Source: Porphyra umbilicalis (lineage: Eukaryota; Rhodophyta; Bangiophyceae; Bangiales; Bangiaceae). From it: a stretch of DNA of 64,000 nt. The stretch spans positions 1 to 64,000 of the forward strand of contig KV919117.1 of the NCBI GenBank assembly GCA_002049455.2, in the 5' to 3' direction. The notes under the pieces were generated by a model. The model searched no databases and had not been told where the DNA came from. It saw nothing but the letters and a program-made list of their open reading frames with translations. Of the stretch, positions 1 through 11,815 are shown one piece after another. Both the position numbers and the translations under genes were made by a program. How positions within the stretch are numbered: the first letter of the stretch is position 1; every line of letters starts with the position of its first letter.

Positions 1-495
1 GCCAGCACACCACAAATCGTTGCAGAAGACACTGAATCGACTTCATCTGGGACTGAGTAGCCCGTCCTGCACTCTTTATGTTTTCACACCTGATCATGTC
101 AGGTCCACTTTCTGGCGCATCGGCAATAGTGCCGTGGCACTGTCTTGTGGCCAATCAGCTGTCCTTGCAACAGAATCTGCTATGAAGAGCACTGTCCTGT
201 GATCGCCGAAAATCGGGCTGGTGGGCTTCGGTTCTCAATCGATGGAGGGGCGAATCCAATTGTGATCGCGCCAAAAACTCCGAAATGGCGCGGCCAGGAC
301 CCGGTCGATCTCAGATTTGAGCGAACTCATGAAGGAAATGACTGTCCGCAGACGTGCTTCGCTCCATTGGAGCTGGCGGGGAGCGAGACTATCGATTGAG
401 ACAACCGACGTCTTCTCGTCTTCTTCCCGCACCGTGTTTCCCTGACGCTCTGTTGTTGTCCTCGGTAACGCGTTCATCCCTCTGTCTGCCACCTG
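1..495. other. No gene recognised
   Basis: Only short unrelated open frames are visible. This may be the 5' flank of the Harbinger-type element whose transposase remnant begins near 496, but no terminal repeat was found. Confidence 0.4.
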
Positions 496-1647
496 ATGTC
501 GGACTTCAACGATGAGCACACCTTGTTGGCCACTGCCACTGCCTTGGCGAATGATGACGGTGACGATGTCGTGGCCGCCGTCCAGGCAGCTCAGCAATTT
601 GGTGACTTGCTTGCGCACGCGGGCGAGGCGGCAGAGAACAACCAGCGCCCAGGGTCTTATCCTGGAAAGGCCCTTAAGGAAAAGAGTCGTGGCTTTCTCG
701 TGAGGGATACAGCTCACCAGCGAGATTACTTCGATTTAAACGGACAGCTACACATCTGTGACGAAGATGAATTTGAGCGCCGCTTTCGCGTACCTCGTGT
801 TGTATTCGACCGCTTGTATAGTGCCGCGCAATGCGAACCGTACTTTCAGAAACGTGTTGGCGCCACTGGAGAGCCGCAGTCGTCGACTTTGGTAAAGGCT
901 TCGGCTGCATAGAGGGTGCTGGCATACAGGGAGGCCACTGACCGCGTTTATGAGTACGGCCGCTTGTCAGAGTCTCCTGTCAACGAGACCGTTCATCGCT
1001 TTTCTCGCTTTGTCATCGACTTGTTCAAGCCTGCGTACCTTCGTCCGCGCACCCGAGCAGATTTACTGCGCGTCATGAAGGCTTACGAGGACACTGGCTT
1101 CCCAGAGTGCATGGAGTGTGTGGACAAGATGTTCAGTCGCCTAGCACGGAATATATAAGGGTAAGCCTTGAAAGTGAACTGTTGTGATGAAAACCGTGGC
1201 GGACATGGATCCTTCCCTGAGGCACTTTTTTGTTTTCGATGCCTGGTGCCATGAATGACATGAACGTGATGGCTTTTTCTCCTCTTTTTCAGTCTATGAT
1301 TGCCGGTGCTTTTCCTCCCCATATCACCGGCACAGAAAGCGGCGTCGAATGGACGATACCGTACCTCCCGTGCGACGGCATATACCCCGAGCATGTTGTC
1401 CAAATAGACACGTCGAGGGGCGGCGAGGAAAAGAAGAAATGTGTTCGTTTCTCGGCTGGAGGGGCGGTCTGAAGACGCGGAGCGCTGGTACGCAGTCCTG
1501 TACACGGAGTGGCAGACCTTGGCCAGACTGTCGCACTTCCGGGATGTCGGGACAATAATTAACGTGGGCACCTGCTGTGCCATTGTGCACAACATGATCG
1601 CTGTCCACCGTGGCAAGGAGCAGCACTCTCAGTCACCAAGCACGTAG
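496..1647 (+). pseudogene. PIF/Harbinger-type transposase, broken
   Basis: Remnant of a PIF/Harbinger (plant transposon protein, DDE nuclease) transposase. The order of blocks matches the family. A helical N-terminal part (FERRFRVPRVVFDRLY) runs from 496 and is followed in the same frame, after a TAG at 910-912, by a block starting LAYREATDRVYEYGRL, where the family has its LAYG..AD...EY motif. Next comes GFPECMECVD with the first catalytic Asp, ending at a TAA near 1156. In another frame from 1230 come MPGAMNDMNV and CDGIYPEHV (second Asp). A third frame (1441-1647) holds the E-containing block EDAERWYAVL and the terminal AIVHNMI helix. One in-frame stop plus at least two frame changes make it non-functional. 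It faces the broken SANT-like gene at 2991-5490; Harbinger elements usually carry both. Confidence 0.85.
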
Positions 1648-2990
1648 CAGGAGCTTCTTCATGTCCATTCCGCATACTCTGTCACCTTTATTGCTCCTAT
1701 CTATGTGCTTCCGAGCTCGCTGATACTGACATCATGTCAGATTGCCCAAGAATTAGATTGATTTTTCTCTATATCTCACTCTGTGTGATTCGTTATTCGT
1801 TGGACAGAAAGGCGCACGGAGCCATGCCCTCCAGGGCCCGCCAAGAACACAGGTGGATTCGGGCCTGGAGCTGTGGTCTGGGCCGGCGCGCTGGCTGATG
1901 GTAGCGGAGAAGTTGTGGAGGAGCAAGATGGGCAGCCTGGTGACAGTGGTACCGCTCCCAGTGCCGGCGAATTGACTGGGCAGGGCGCGCCAGACAGAGG
2001 AGGGCAGGCCGACGCGCGGAAGGCGCTAGTCCAGCGGCTACGGGCGGCGCGTGCCCGGGTTACCAGCCGAGAGGAGCATCGCCGCCCGAAGCGGGACCTC
2101 ATCGAACACGCGTGGGTGCGTCAACCGAACGCGCAGATACGGGCCGAAGTGCCGCAAAAAATATATCAAAGACATACTGCCATCCGTTCTTGATACCAGT
2201 TCCACTAAAAAGCGGAGAGCGAGCAGCCACCGTCATCATGAAACTCCAAGTCACATAAATCGGAGAAAAAATTCTAAGAAACTAATAAAAAAGCACAGAC
2301 CAAAGAACAACCGGCCGCCAACAGTGGCGTGGACGCGGCACCGCCTTCCACCAGCGGCGTCGCCGCCGATAGGATACCAATCTCGGGGCGGCGGAGTCGG
2401 CGTCTGCCGAGTGAGCACGGGCCGCTGGCACAGCGTGGCGGAGCTGCCACTCGAGCCTTCCAGCAATTATGCGCTGCCGTCACCGACGCACGCACACGAA
2501 GGATTGAAAAAGTTTGAAGTTCGAAGGCGCTCATTCGCGACCCTATCGCCGCCAGCATCGGAAACTGTACGCTCGGGCCAAGACGGCATTTCAATGAGAT
2601 CTCCATTCACGGGACCGTCGGCAGTGAAGGTTATCCTACCTGCAGGCCAACGTGAGTGTTCCCCGGAGCCGGGGCGGGAGTCAGCACGCGGTTGCGTGGC
2701 AGGATGCACTCCGCCGCCGTCCGACATGCCACGACCGGGATCTTTACCGTAAGCGATCGGCTGCCATGCGGCGCGGAAGCACCGCCTCCGCCATACACTG
2801 ACACGTCCGCACTGCAGGTAGCATGAGAACATTCACATGCGCGCCCTTCACAACCCCCCCCGCGCCCTCCACAAGCCCCACCGCTGCCTGCACCACTCCC
2901 CCCGCGGCCTCCGCAACTCCCCACACGCCCTATATCACCCCATTCCCGCCCAGCACCGCTGGAACACAAGCCATAAGTCACAGCAGCAGC
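1648..2990. other. No gene recognised between the two Harbinger-like genes
   Basis: Several overlapping frames of 60-230 codons exist on both strands (for example plus 1873-2193 and 2051-2752), but none shows a known motif or clear coding character. A short C-rich stretch of imperfect CCAC/CCGC repeats lies at about 2840-2930. Confidence 0.35.
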
Positions 2991-5490
2991 TTAACGCGGC
3001 AGTCCTGCGCGGCGCGGCGAGCCGTCCTCGTCGTTGAATGAAATGTTATCTTCGTCCCTCTCCCACCCTGCGGCAGAACGGGCAGCTGCAGCTGCCGTAG
3101 CCGCTCGCGCGACCAGGCATGCAGCCTGTGCCGTGGCACGGCGCGCTAGAGCCTCAGCTTCGGCGTCTGCGATCACCTGGACTCGCCTGGCTACAGTTGC
3201 ATCACGGGAACGCCCTCTAGCGACCTTTTCCGGCCGCATGCGAGCCTGCTCGTCCTCCTCGTCCATTTTGGCTGCTATCCGAGATGCTGTGCCAGCCCGG
3301 AACGCCAGCTCGGCTGACCTGCCGCGCATTGCCGCCGAATTAATGATCAGGGCCCGCTCCATATTCTTGAGGGTTTCTGCTTTGCGAACCGAGGATTTGA
3401 TCTGCTCCCAAACCCGCTTGTTCATGGCGGCGGTCGCACCTTCAGTGCGCTTACACCCCATGGGCTGCACTGCAGGCTGGCCATCACCGCGGGTTGATGA
3501 CGAACCAAAACGCGTCGACCGGACCCCGGCCAGGCCCGCCGAAGTGGACAACCCGCCCCACCAGCCGCGACTGTCACGGCAAAGTCCTCGCCCTGCATCT
3601 GTAGGCCAATGATCACAGCTAGAAGCGAGAGTGCTAAGCCAGAAGATGGGATAGGGAACGTGTCCGAAAAGCGGCCGTATTCACGCAGGAGGTTTCAAGA
3701 TGAAAGAAAGCGGAAGACACCATCGGACCCGGAAATGTCAGCTTAGTCATCATCTTGCTGGTTGAATGCCGCGATGGCCATATCTGTGAGGTCCTTAGTG
3801 GTCATCGAAATGTGGTACGGTCGAGCTGTTGAAGCAAGGCAGGCGCTCAGGTGCTTGCATTTCGGCGCGATGTGGCCAAACCAGCGAGTACGCACGGCGG
3901 CGACACTGCGAGCTTCCCAGTGTCGCGGATCGTTTATCGTCTCAGGGCCATTGGTTCGCTCCGCAATTATATCAATGCGAAAGCCCTCAAACAACTGAGC
4001 CGAATTCAAGCTCGTCTCATCGTCGGCCCAGTTCGACCTCGCAATCCACTCCTTGGCGATCCCCAGCCCCTCCCCCTCAGTCCACTGGCAACCCTTCACC
4101 ATCTTGTCTGAAGGGACACTGCGGGGACGGTGTTCGGTCCAGACGCTGGCGCGCCGGTAAACGTCACTGCGATGAAAATAGGCGCAACTACTTGACTGTA
4201 GGAATGCGTCAGCCTGCGCGGCCACATGAGAAGGTCGGACGGCCGGCAGGACGATTTGGGGCAAATCAGTGGGGTCCGGGACGACGCGTGCGGGAAACGT
4301 CGGGCGGCAGGTCATAGATGAGTGCGCGGACGCGGCAACAGCAGGCCAATAGACCTGAGTTGTCGCAAGCTCACGGGAAGCTGCCGGATCTTCGATCAGC
4401 GGTACGTCAGCGCGCACGGGGCCAGCAGACGGGTCAGCTTGTGCATCCGTCTCGCGCCAGAGCCTTGTCGACTGACAAAAACCGGGTAGTGGGTCGGTCG
4501 GGCGGACGACCGCTCTGGGGACGGGCGCTGGCGCCGACGTGCCGACACCAGGTCTACTGACGTGCGGCGTCGCGTTGGGCGAGTTCGTCGACAGAGGGTG
4601 AAACACTCTCACGAGCGGGGGCGAGCGGGCGAGAGACGGGTCTACGGGCGGCGCCCCATCGGAAGGGCGTCTCGTCGGAGAGTTGATGCACGTCGAACGA
4701 GCTGCGGTGGGGATGAAAGGCTCATCGCCCGGTTGTGTTACTTCATGTGGAGTGTGTGCAGGCGATTTGTTCATCGCTAGGGAAGCCGGCGCGGGAACGA
4801 AAACCGGATTCACCGGACCACTCAGCTCGGGGAATGAACAGGTAGTCGGGTTGAAATCGACCGTTGCGGAGAACAGTACTTGGCGTAGTCGGTCGCTGAT
4901 GGCATTGCGGCTTGGAATCGGGTGCTTGCGACTACAGCGCTGCCGGCACCGCCGTCGTCAGGGACGTCTTCTGCGTCCCATGTTGCGCGACTGCCTGGCC
5001 ACCGGGCCTGCACCGCACGCGAGGCATCCTCCGCGGCCGAAGATAGGGCCCTGCGTCCGCAGACCGTGCCCCATGAAGCTTGCGCATCAGGCGCGGTGCC
5101 AGCTGCAGACACGGCAGGTGCTGCGGGCGCGACATACACCCTGACCTTGCTATAGGTGGTGTATCTGCTCTTGGAGCTTGGTGCGCACATCCATGCCGAC
5201 TCGGCCGTAACGAGCCCATCGGCAACGTCAGACCAGTCTTTCGGGGCGGCCGAGCCCCGAGACTGTTCTTGCCGGCCGGGCAACTCGTCCATCGACACAG
5301 ACATGGACATGGATCGATGGAATCGATTTCTTTTCGGGTTGCCATTGCGCCATCCACAGCCGGTGCCGCTGTCAAGCCGTGCCCGCTTGGCGGGTAGCGG
5401 GCGGCGGTCACCAACTGGGCCGTCCGGCGACATCCTACGGCGGTCCCTTCTTCGGCCGACCTGCGACGTCCTAGGTTGAGAGCTCGTCAA
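2991..5490 (-). pseudogene. SANT/Myb-like DNA-binding protein, in pieces
   Basis: Three consecutive minus-strand frames (5490-4822, 4813-3743, 3551-2991) read as one protein broken by frame changes or unrecognised introns. The middle piece ends with a SANT/Myb-like domain: QWTEGEGLGIAKEWIARSN, then a helix with RSVAAVRTRWFGHIAPKCKHLSACL and a TKDLTDMAIAAF block, as in trihelix/Myb-like proteins that accompany Harbinger transposases. The last piece starts with a basic RPMGCKRTEG block and continues as a charged helix ending in an acidic tail, which fits the C-terminal coiled part of the same family. The N-terminal piece is Ser/Arg/Pro-rich without a motif. The gene converges on the transposase remnant at 496-1647, so both may belong to one element. 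The joining of the three pieces is inferred. Confidence 0.55.
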
Positions 5491-5713
5491 CGTCGGGCTT
5501 TCCTGCTCCTCGTCGGAACTTGGCCGCTGCTTGCCACCGCGCTTGCTCCGTCTTTACAGGTTCCGACCAGGGCGCTGCCGATGGCGATGTCGAGCCCTGG
5601 ACGTAACAGTATGTACCATGCATTTAGGCGCATGAGGAAAGGGTTTTCTCTGCTGTTTCAGACTTTTATTCACCACGAGAAGATAACAGAACTGATCTCC
5701 GTGGCATGGGTAC

Positions 5714-5998
5714 TCAGGTAAAAAAAGCTAGGAGCTCAAAGGATCTCGTAGCGCTTAGTTGCACCTCGGTGTCTCTTTGACCACCTAAAATTGCACTGTT
5801 TTCTTGGTCTCTGACGATCCGGAACTGGCTCTGACCAACTTCTAATGCAAGAATCGGATTAATCCAATCTGGCATCGCATGGAAAGGCACTTTCTCTCGG
5901 CCGGCTACGAGCATCACCTGCTCCCCATAACCACCGCTAATGATAATCAACGGCCAGAAATGTCGACCAAACATCCCCGCAGCACCGATGACGCTCAT
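5714..5998 (-). pseudogene. Possible pogo-like DDE transposase fragment
   Basis: A 94-codon frame contains MSVIGAAGMFGRHFWPLIII, followed by a short Gly-rich turn. This resembles the second block of pogo/Tigger DDE_1 transposases (ITVL.A....G...PP..IF.G). The preceding in-frame sequence (CNSTRLRNN) would fit the residues before that block. No catalytic Asp pair is visible and nothing recognisable follows. The assignment rests on a short pattern only and could be chance. Confidence 0.3.
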
Positions 5999-7706
5999 AT
6001 TGTTGCGTAGCCTTGTCGAGTTACAGCCTGCAGCGCCATGAGAGGTCCATTTATTTCATAAAAAGGCCTTCAAGACAACGGTGGGATGCATAGAAGAACG
6101 TCTATCTCTCAAAAGTATGGTCGTAGCCGAAGAACAATGTGTCAGAAAATAGCTGATTATGTAAGCTTCAGGATGCGTCCATGCGGAGCGCTAACGCTCC
6201 TTCCATTGCCGAGTTCTGTTGGCACCAATATGAGTCGCGCTCATGCGCCTGAATGCGTGGAATTGACTTTTAGTGACGGACATTGTAGTCATGGTGGCTT
6301 ATTTGCTTGGATCGGAACAAATGCTCATCGCGGATGTGACGCCGTTGAGCAAAAGATGCACTCTGACGAAAGAGGATGCCACAGAAAGAACGCGCCACAA
6401 GATGAAAGGGTGTTTGAGCGGAAACTGTGAAAGGAGGCAGGTACGCGCCGCAATCCGAGAGGGCAGCTGCCAACCGACAAGTAGGAGGAGAGAGGAGCAT
6501 GCCACCGGTAGAGATAGCAAGCTGGAAGCCAGAAGCTCACCCGCCGCCCGCACAAGCCATGGCCGCCCTCCAGTTCGCTCGCATAAAGTGGAAAGGGGCC
6601 TTATGCACGCGGATGTTCAGACGTGGGTACCTTGCGCAAGCGGACGTGCGAGATTCTGACAGATCGCATCTGACGCGAAGCGTCGGCAGCAGCATAGCAC
6701 ATTGCCCTCTTACGTTGCTCATTTTGTTTTCATATACAGTTGCCGCATCTCGGCCGATTTGCTGAAAAACCTGTGTCTACGGCATTGCGCGGGAGGTGTC
6801 CGCAAGGTTTCGCGGGACTAAACCCGACCAAACAGGCGCTTGCGGGAGGCTACCATTGAAGAACCGCGGCGCTGGCGGCGGTGGTCATGGCCGCGGCCCA
6901 CGCTGCCCGGTCGCTGCCGCTACCACGGGACCTGTCGCCGCCATCACCATTGAGGAGGGCGGGGAAAAAGGCCGGAGACAGGACGGGCCTCGGTCGACAA
7001 CGCGACTGGACTATACCTGGCATTGTGAGCCTACGCTTGCGGGTGAAGACACAACGCCCGCCGCGTTCACCTCCATCGCTCTCTTCCGTTGCCGGCCGGT
7101 CGACCATCGGCCGGCTGACGCGAGTGGCACGACCATCTCGCGGAGGGGTGCGGGCTGTCTGTTGGGCTTGGGGGTGGTGTTTGTATCGTGTCGACTGGTG
7201 CGCCCTCTCCCATCGGTGTGACAGGCATGAACGATAAGAAGATGGGCCCGGTGAAATGCAAGATGTCTTTATCACGCGATGTTAAACTTAGGGTTGTCTA
7301 CGGGCACAACAATTCGCAGCCGCTCAATGAGCAGCTTGGCGTCACATACGTGCATGCTCTCATGCGAAGACGTTAACGAGATAGAAACTTGCTGTGGACA
7401 GGAGACAGACGGGCGAGGGGGCGACCACACCACCCTTATAGAAGAGGGTCAAGGGAGCACCTTGCGGGCAGTCGATTCGGACAACACTTCAGATTCAGCC
7501 GCCTCAATATTTCGTCCCTGTTGCTGACCGCGCCGCCCGCACCGCCCGCGTCGCCATCGCTCGCGTTTGCATCCTCGGCCTTGTACGCGTCTTCGGTTGC
7601 GCCCCCCTTCTCGCACGAGCCATGTCCCCTACGAGCATCAGGTACTCACGCGGTACTCTTGCCGAACTCGCAGTTCGGGTTGCTCTGCACAACCCCCGAA
7701 ATGTCG
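5999..7706. other. No gene recognised
   Basis: Only short frames on both strands (for example plus 6086-6430 and 6427-6765). No RNA gene, terminal repeat or coding motif was identified. Confidence 0.35.
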
Positions 7707-9266
7707 TCAACAGCGCGCATGAAGTCCAGGTTCTTGCGCTGAGTCAGTAAGCAGGAATTGGTCGCAAAGCGGATGGCCACCATTGAGTACCGTGGATAAG
7801 TCCATCTCACGGATGCGGAGGACATTCGAGTACGTACCCACACAATTACACGCCCTGACGTGCTCCCGCACTCGGATGTCGCGGTCGATCTTGCCCGGTG
7901 TCGTGGGGGCCATAAACGCCGACATAAGCAACATCAGCGTCCACGCGCCCATGTGCCATGCCGCAAATGTAAACACGTGACAAATGACGCATCCCAAAAT
8001 GGGTAAGAGCAGCGCAAGAACCTCGGGGTCTGCGGAGAGGGCTGGAACACGTGCGGCCCTCGACCGACGAGCGGTCCCGTTCACGGCAGCAGCGGCACCA
8101 GCGCCAGGACCACGCCGCTTGCCCGGAGCTCGCAGGGGGGTGGTAGGCAACGCGAATGAAGTCGGCGCCGTAGCCACATGCCAATGCGTTACAGTCATCT
8201 TGAAGTTCTTGAGCACCTTAAGCAGCGATTCGTTGTGCGAGTCAGCAAGGACCTGAGATGTGTCCATGGCCTCCCACGGCAATCCTAAGTCAACGCACAG
8301 CCATCCAATCTGCGTCGTTTTGCCGCTTGAGTCCAGCCCTGGCTCCAACCCGACACTTAATAGCGAGCACTATTGATCGTCCGTCGTCGGTGCCCAGCAG
8401 CTTGTGGAGAGTGTGCAGCTCTTTGGACGTCAATGCACCCTCGTCAATGTCGAAGATGATTCTCAGGTTGAGCTCCTGCCTCAGGTGCACGCGCTGCGGC
8501 ATGTGCTCGGGATGTTATGGCGAGCCAGGCTTGAAGCGCTTCTCTATCGCCGCCAGCACGAAGTCGGAGTGGCCCTCAAATTCGCAGCGCATCTGGTGCC
8601 TGACGAGGAAGAGCCCGCGGTCGCACATATTCAAAGCACGGCATAGCCTCCGCCTTCCTTCCGTTTGAACTTTGAAGTCCTTGGCCTTGTTCTCTATTAA
8701 AATTTAAGTCAGCGTATCGTGTAAGGAGGCCTGGGCTCCGCCGCGGAAGTTGCCAGCCAAACGAGCCGTCCTCGAAGCATAGAAGATAACGGCGAGAACG
8801 GGCGTCCAGACCCTTAAGGTGACGACCGCCGGGGTAACTAAAGATATGATACGCGAACGTAACGAGATCAGCGCCATCTCCTCGAAACAAACGTGTTTAC
8901 GTCGATTGACGAGTGTACTCTCAGGCCGGCGGCCGTGGCGGCCGAGCTGCCACCAGACGCCGCTGGGTCGGTGCTCGTGGTGGCCAAGCTGCCATACAGA
9001 CATGCCAGGTCGGCGCCAGCAGTGGCCTCAGTGACGCCCTCCACCAGAGAAGCCGGCGCCGCCACAGACGGTGCCGGCGTGTTAACGGCCACGTCGTCGA
9101 CGGAGGGTGCGGAGGGTCCCGCAGCCGCCGCTAAAGCAGATGGCAGCACCATAACTGTGGTTGCTGCTGTGGGCTGCGCGGCCAGAGAAGCAACCTTCCT
9201 AAACGGGAGGACCAGGACAGCAGCCCCTACCACGGTAGCTGGCACCGTGGTAGTGGACACCGTCAT
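7707..9266 (-). pseudogene. Unrecognised gene in several frames, minus strand
   Basis: I do not recognise the family. An ATG at 9266 follows a pyrimidine-rich leader like those of the intact genes of this window. It opens an Ala/Ser/Thr/Val-rich segment (MTVSTTTVPATVVGAAVLVLP) that closes at 8868. Below it, other minus-strand frames look protein-like in sequence: a piece with DLVTFAYHIFSYPGGRH (8890-8576), a piece with FDIDEGALTSKELHTLHKLL (8502-8290), and an intact 213-codon frame (8348-7707) with the segment WEAMDTSQVLADSHNESLL and a strongly hydrophobic stretch of about 35 residues that could span a membrane. Frame changes between pieces suggest decay, or introns I cannot place. The 213-codon part alone could be a separate small gene. 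Confidence 0.35.
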
Positions 9267-10773
9267 GCGCGGCGGGGGACGGGGGGAAGGGAGGAGTGCG
9301 GTGGCCTGCGAGCCAGTGGAAAGGGCGAGCCAGCGGAAAGGTGTGGCAGGTGAGCGCGAAGAGATAGAAAGGTGTGAACGCGGGGGGGCTGCGCGGATGC
9401 GGCGGAAAGAAGAACAAGAGTCGGTGGCGGCGTCGCGTCCCATCCCTAACAAGACGAGCCGGCGTGGTGGCACGGCCACCGGGGCCCAGCACGGTCACAA
9501 ACGAAGCTGCTAGAACTCGGTGCACACCAGAGCTAGTGTCATGAAAGAAGGAGGGTCCCAGTCCCCCACAGCACCTGAGAAGGAACCCGAAGAAGCCAAC
9601 CAGACAAAGAATGACAGAAGATCGTGAACACCGTTGAGGTCCAGACGCTGCTGACAAGATGACACGTCGACTGAGCAGGTCCGTTCGGGAGGAAGACAAC
9701 AAACGCGAACAGGACATAGTTGCAAGGCAGTTGAATCAATCTCGTTGCTCAAGTATCGCCAAGGATCACCAAGAGTGCGTGTCCCATGACTCACGCTATT
9801 GAACAAGAAACACGTTTCCGCTGATGCGGAGAGTTCGGAAAAAGCTTAGATGCATTCGATCGCCTCCATGGCCGACAGTGCCGCAGCCATGGGGCAAGCC
9901 ATGAACGTGGGGTGAGGACAGTATCGGCCGGTAACCAGCGTCAGTAGATTGTGCACGCCACCTCCCTGGTCCTATCAAATCGCGGCGAGAGGTGGGCTCG
10001 CCGCTAGGAAAGATTTCCACTACGGCAATGTACACAGAATGAGCGACTCTTTGCAGAAACTAAACAGCACCCAGAAGCCTAGGTCCTGCCGCCATTGTCG
10101 TCAGCGCAAGTGCCGTGAGCGTGGCTTCCACGGCCGATCTGGTATTAACTTGGATGCAGGGAGGAGGATTGGATGTCTTTGGAGGATCATGGGGGGGGAT
10201 CGCCGGCAAAGGAGGGTAAGTGGGGGGGTGAGACGGCCACCTACCCAAAGAAACGCACGGAGAGGGGGGGTGGCATGGAAATGGAGATCGGAGATGGCCG
10301 CCTGTTCGGATCAGGGCACCACAGCAAGGCCTGGTTTGAAAAGCAGCGCCGGAGAAGTGTCTGATGCTATCGGGCCGGGAGACAATTGAAAGGAGACCCC
10401 AGAAGCGCACACCAGACTCAAACTTGGGGAGCGTGCGCTTACTCTGGCGCATAATGCGCATGCTGTTTGCGGCCTAGCAGAGTAGGAGGCGCGGTTTGGA
10501 AAAATGACGAAAAAACGATAGGGAAAAGTATGAAAAATGGAAAGCGCAGTGACCTCACCAGTGTATGCCATGTAGCGACACTGCTCTCGAGGGCAAAGAA
10601 GAAAATAGGCACACAAGGCTACGTATTGGGTGCTGGGCTGTAAGGCTCGATGCAGATTCCATTTGCCGTTCGTGGATGGATGATGGTCTGTGACCCCTAT
10701 GGTACCCGAGATGGCACATTTGCAAGCCGTAGTCAAGTTGCACACATTCGCGTTGGGTCATCTTCGAGCGTTA
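9267..10773. other. No gene recognised
   Basis: The first few hundred bases, read on the minus strand, are a pyrimidine-rich stretch that could be the leader and promoter of the gene starting at 9266. The remainder holds only short frames. Confidence 0.3.
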
Positions 10774-10865
10774 CAGTCGTTCCACCAAATATCCAGCACA
10801 CTGCCGAGATCAATTGTACCATCGACATGTCGGATGTGCCGTATTTAGCCTCGAATCTTCCTTGG
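10774..10865 (+). repeat. Left-end-like copy of a TA-flanked transposon terminus
   Basis: CAGTCGTTCCACCAAA directly after a TA (10772-10773) is the same end sequence as the element at 13639. Similarity continues imperfectly for about 80 bases, through TCCATCGACAT-like sequence and ATGTGCC. No matching right end was found before 13 kb, so this is probably a fragment. Confidence 0.5.
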
Positions 10866-11599
10866 TTTGGACTGCATCTCGAAAACATCTTGCGAGAAAC
10901 CAGACGGATCAGCGGTTCTGGGCGACGCTGAGAGAGTAAAGCCGCTCGATGCCAGTTCATTTTCATCCTCGAAAATCCTGACGGCCGTTACACCTGCTGT
11001 TGGGCCCGATTGCCACTCTCGTGGAAGCCTTGTAAGGGCTGCGCTACCATAATCTCCCCCACGCACACACGTGGAGGGCGCTTTTGCGTGCGAATGGCCA
11101 TTGTCACCTCATATGTTGCCTCTGCGGGACCGCTGACGGCTTTCTCTGGTCATGCCACTCCTTCAGCTCGAGGGTCAACCAATGAGAGACCTCCTCCGCA
11201 CCCCACTTCGTGAGGAGACCCTCAGTAGATGCTTCTCTTGTACCTGGCTCAGACTAGGCTCCTCGAGTCCCCCGGCTCATAGTCCTGAACGACCTTCCTG
11301 GCATTTCGAAAACAGCCGATGGGTCCCGCTGACGTCTTTGGGCCCTGCACGAACCCATGCCGTATGACCCAAGGCCCAGTGGCCAATTCGGTTGCTCCAG
11401 CGCCCGTCACGCGCGCGTGGACACCCAGATTCGACTCGAGCCCGTTCTTCATATTCCGACTCGCTGGCAATTGAATGCTCACCATGGCTCAGCCGAAGAA
11501 TAAATCGCCATGAATAATGTACATCCCAGTGTCTCACCACAGCTGGATTGTAGACGGGTTCCAAATAACTCAGGATGGATTACGATCTGAATCAAACGC

Positions 11600-11735
11600 G
11601 ATCATCATCTCGCTGTGCAGCCCGAGTCCGCAACAGATTTCGATCGTCGCCATCCGCCACACTACTCGAATCGCCTTGGATGCCCGCCGCATTCGAATGC
11701 AGCAAGAACGCGAAGTTGTGATGGATTGGGCGTGA
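11600..11735 (-). repeat. Dispersed repeat copy A
   Basis: Read on the minus strand, this stretch shares GTGGCGGATGGC, ACGAT, GCATTCGAA and neighbouring bases in the same order with plus-strand 18770-18900. It is a diverged dispersed repeat of unknown type. Confidence 0.45.
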
Positions 11736-11815
11736 GTGGAAGGCTGCGGTCACAGTCGACTGGTGACCTCTCGGCGAAGAGCAGCCTTGCTCGGGGCTGG
11801 TCCCTCTAAACGGCA

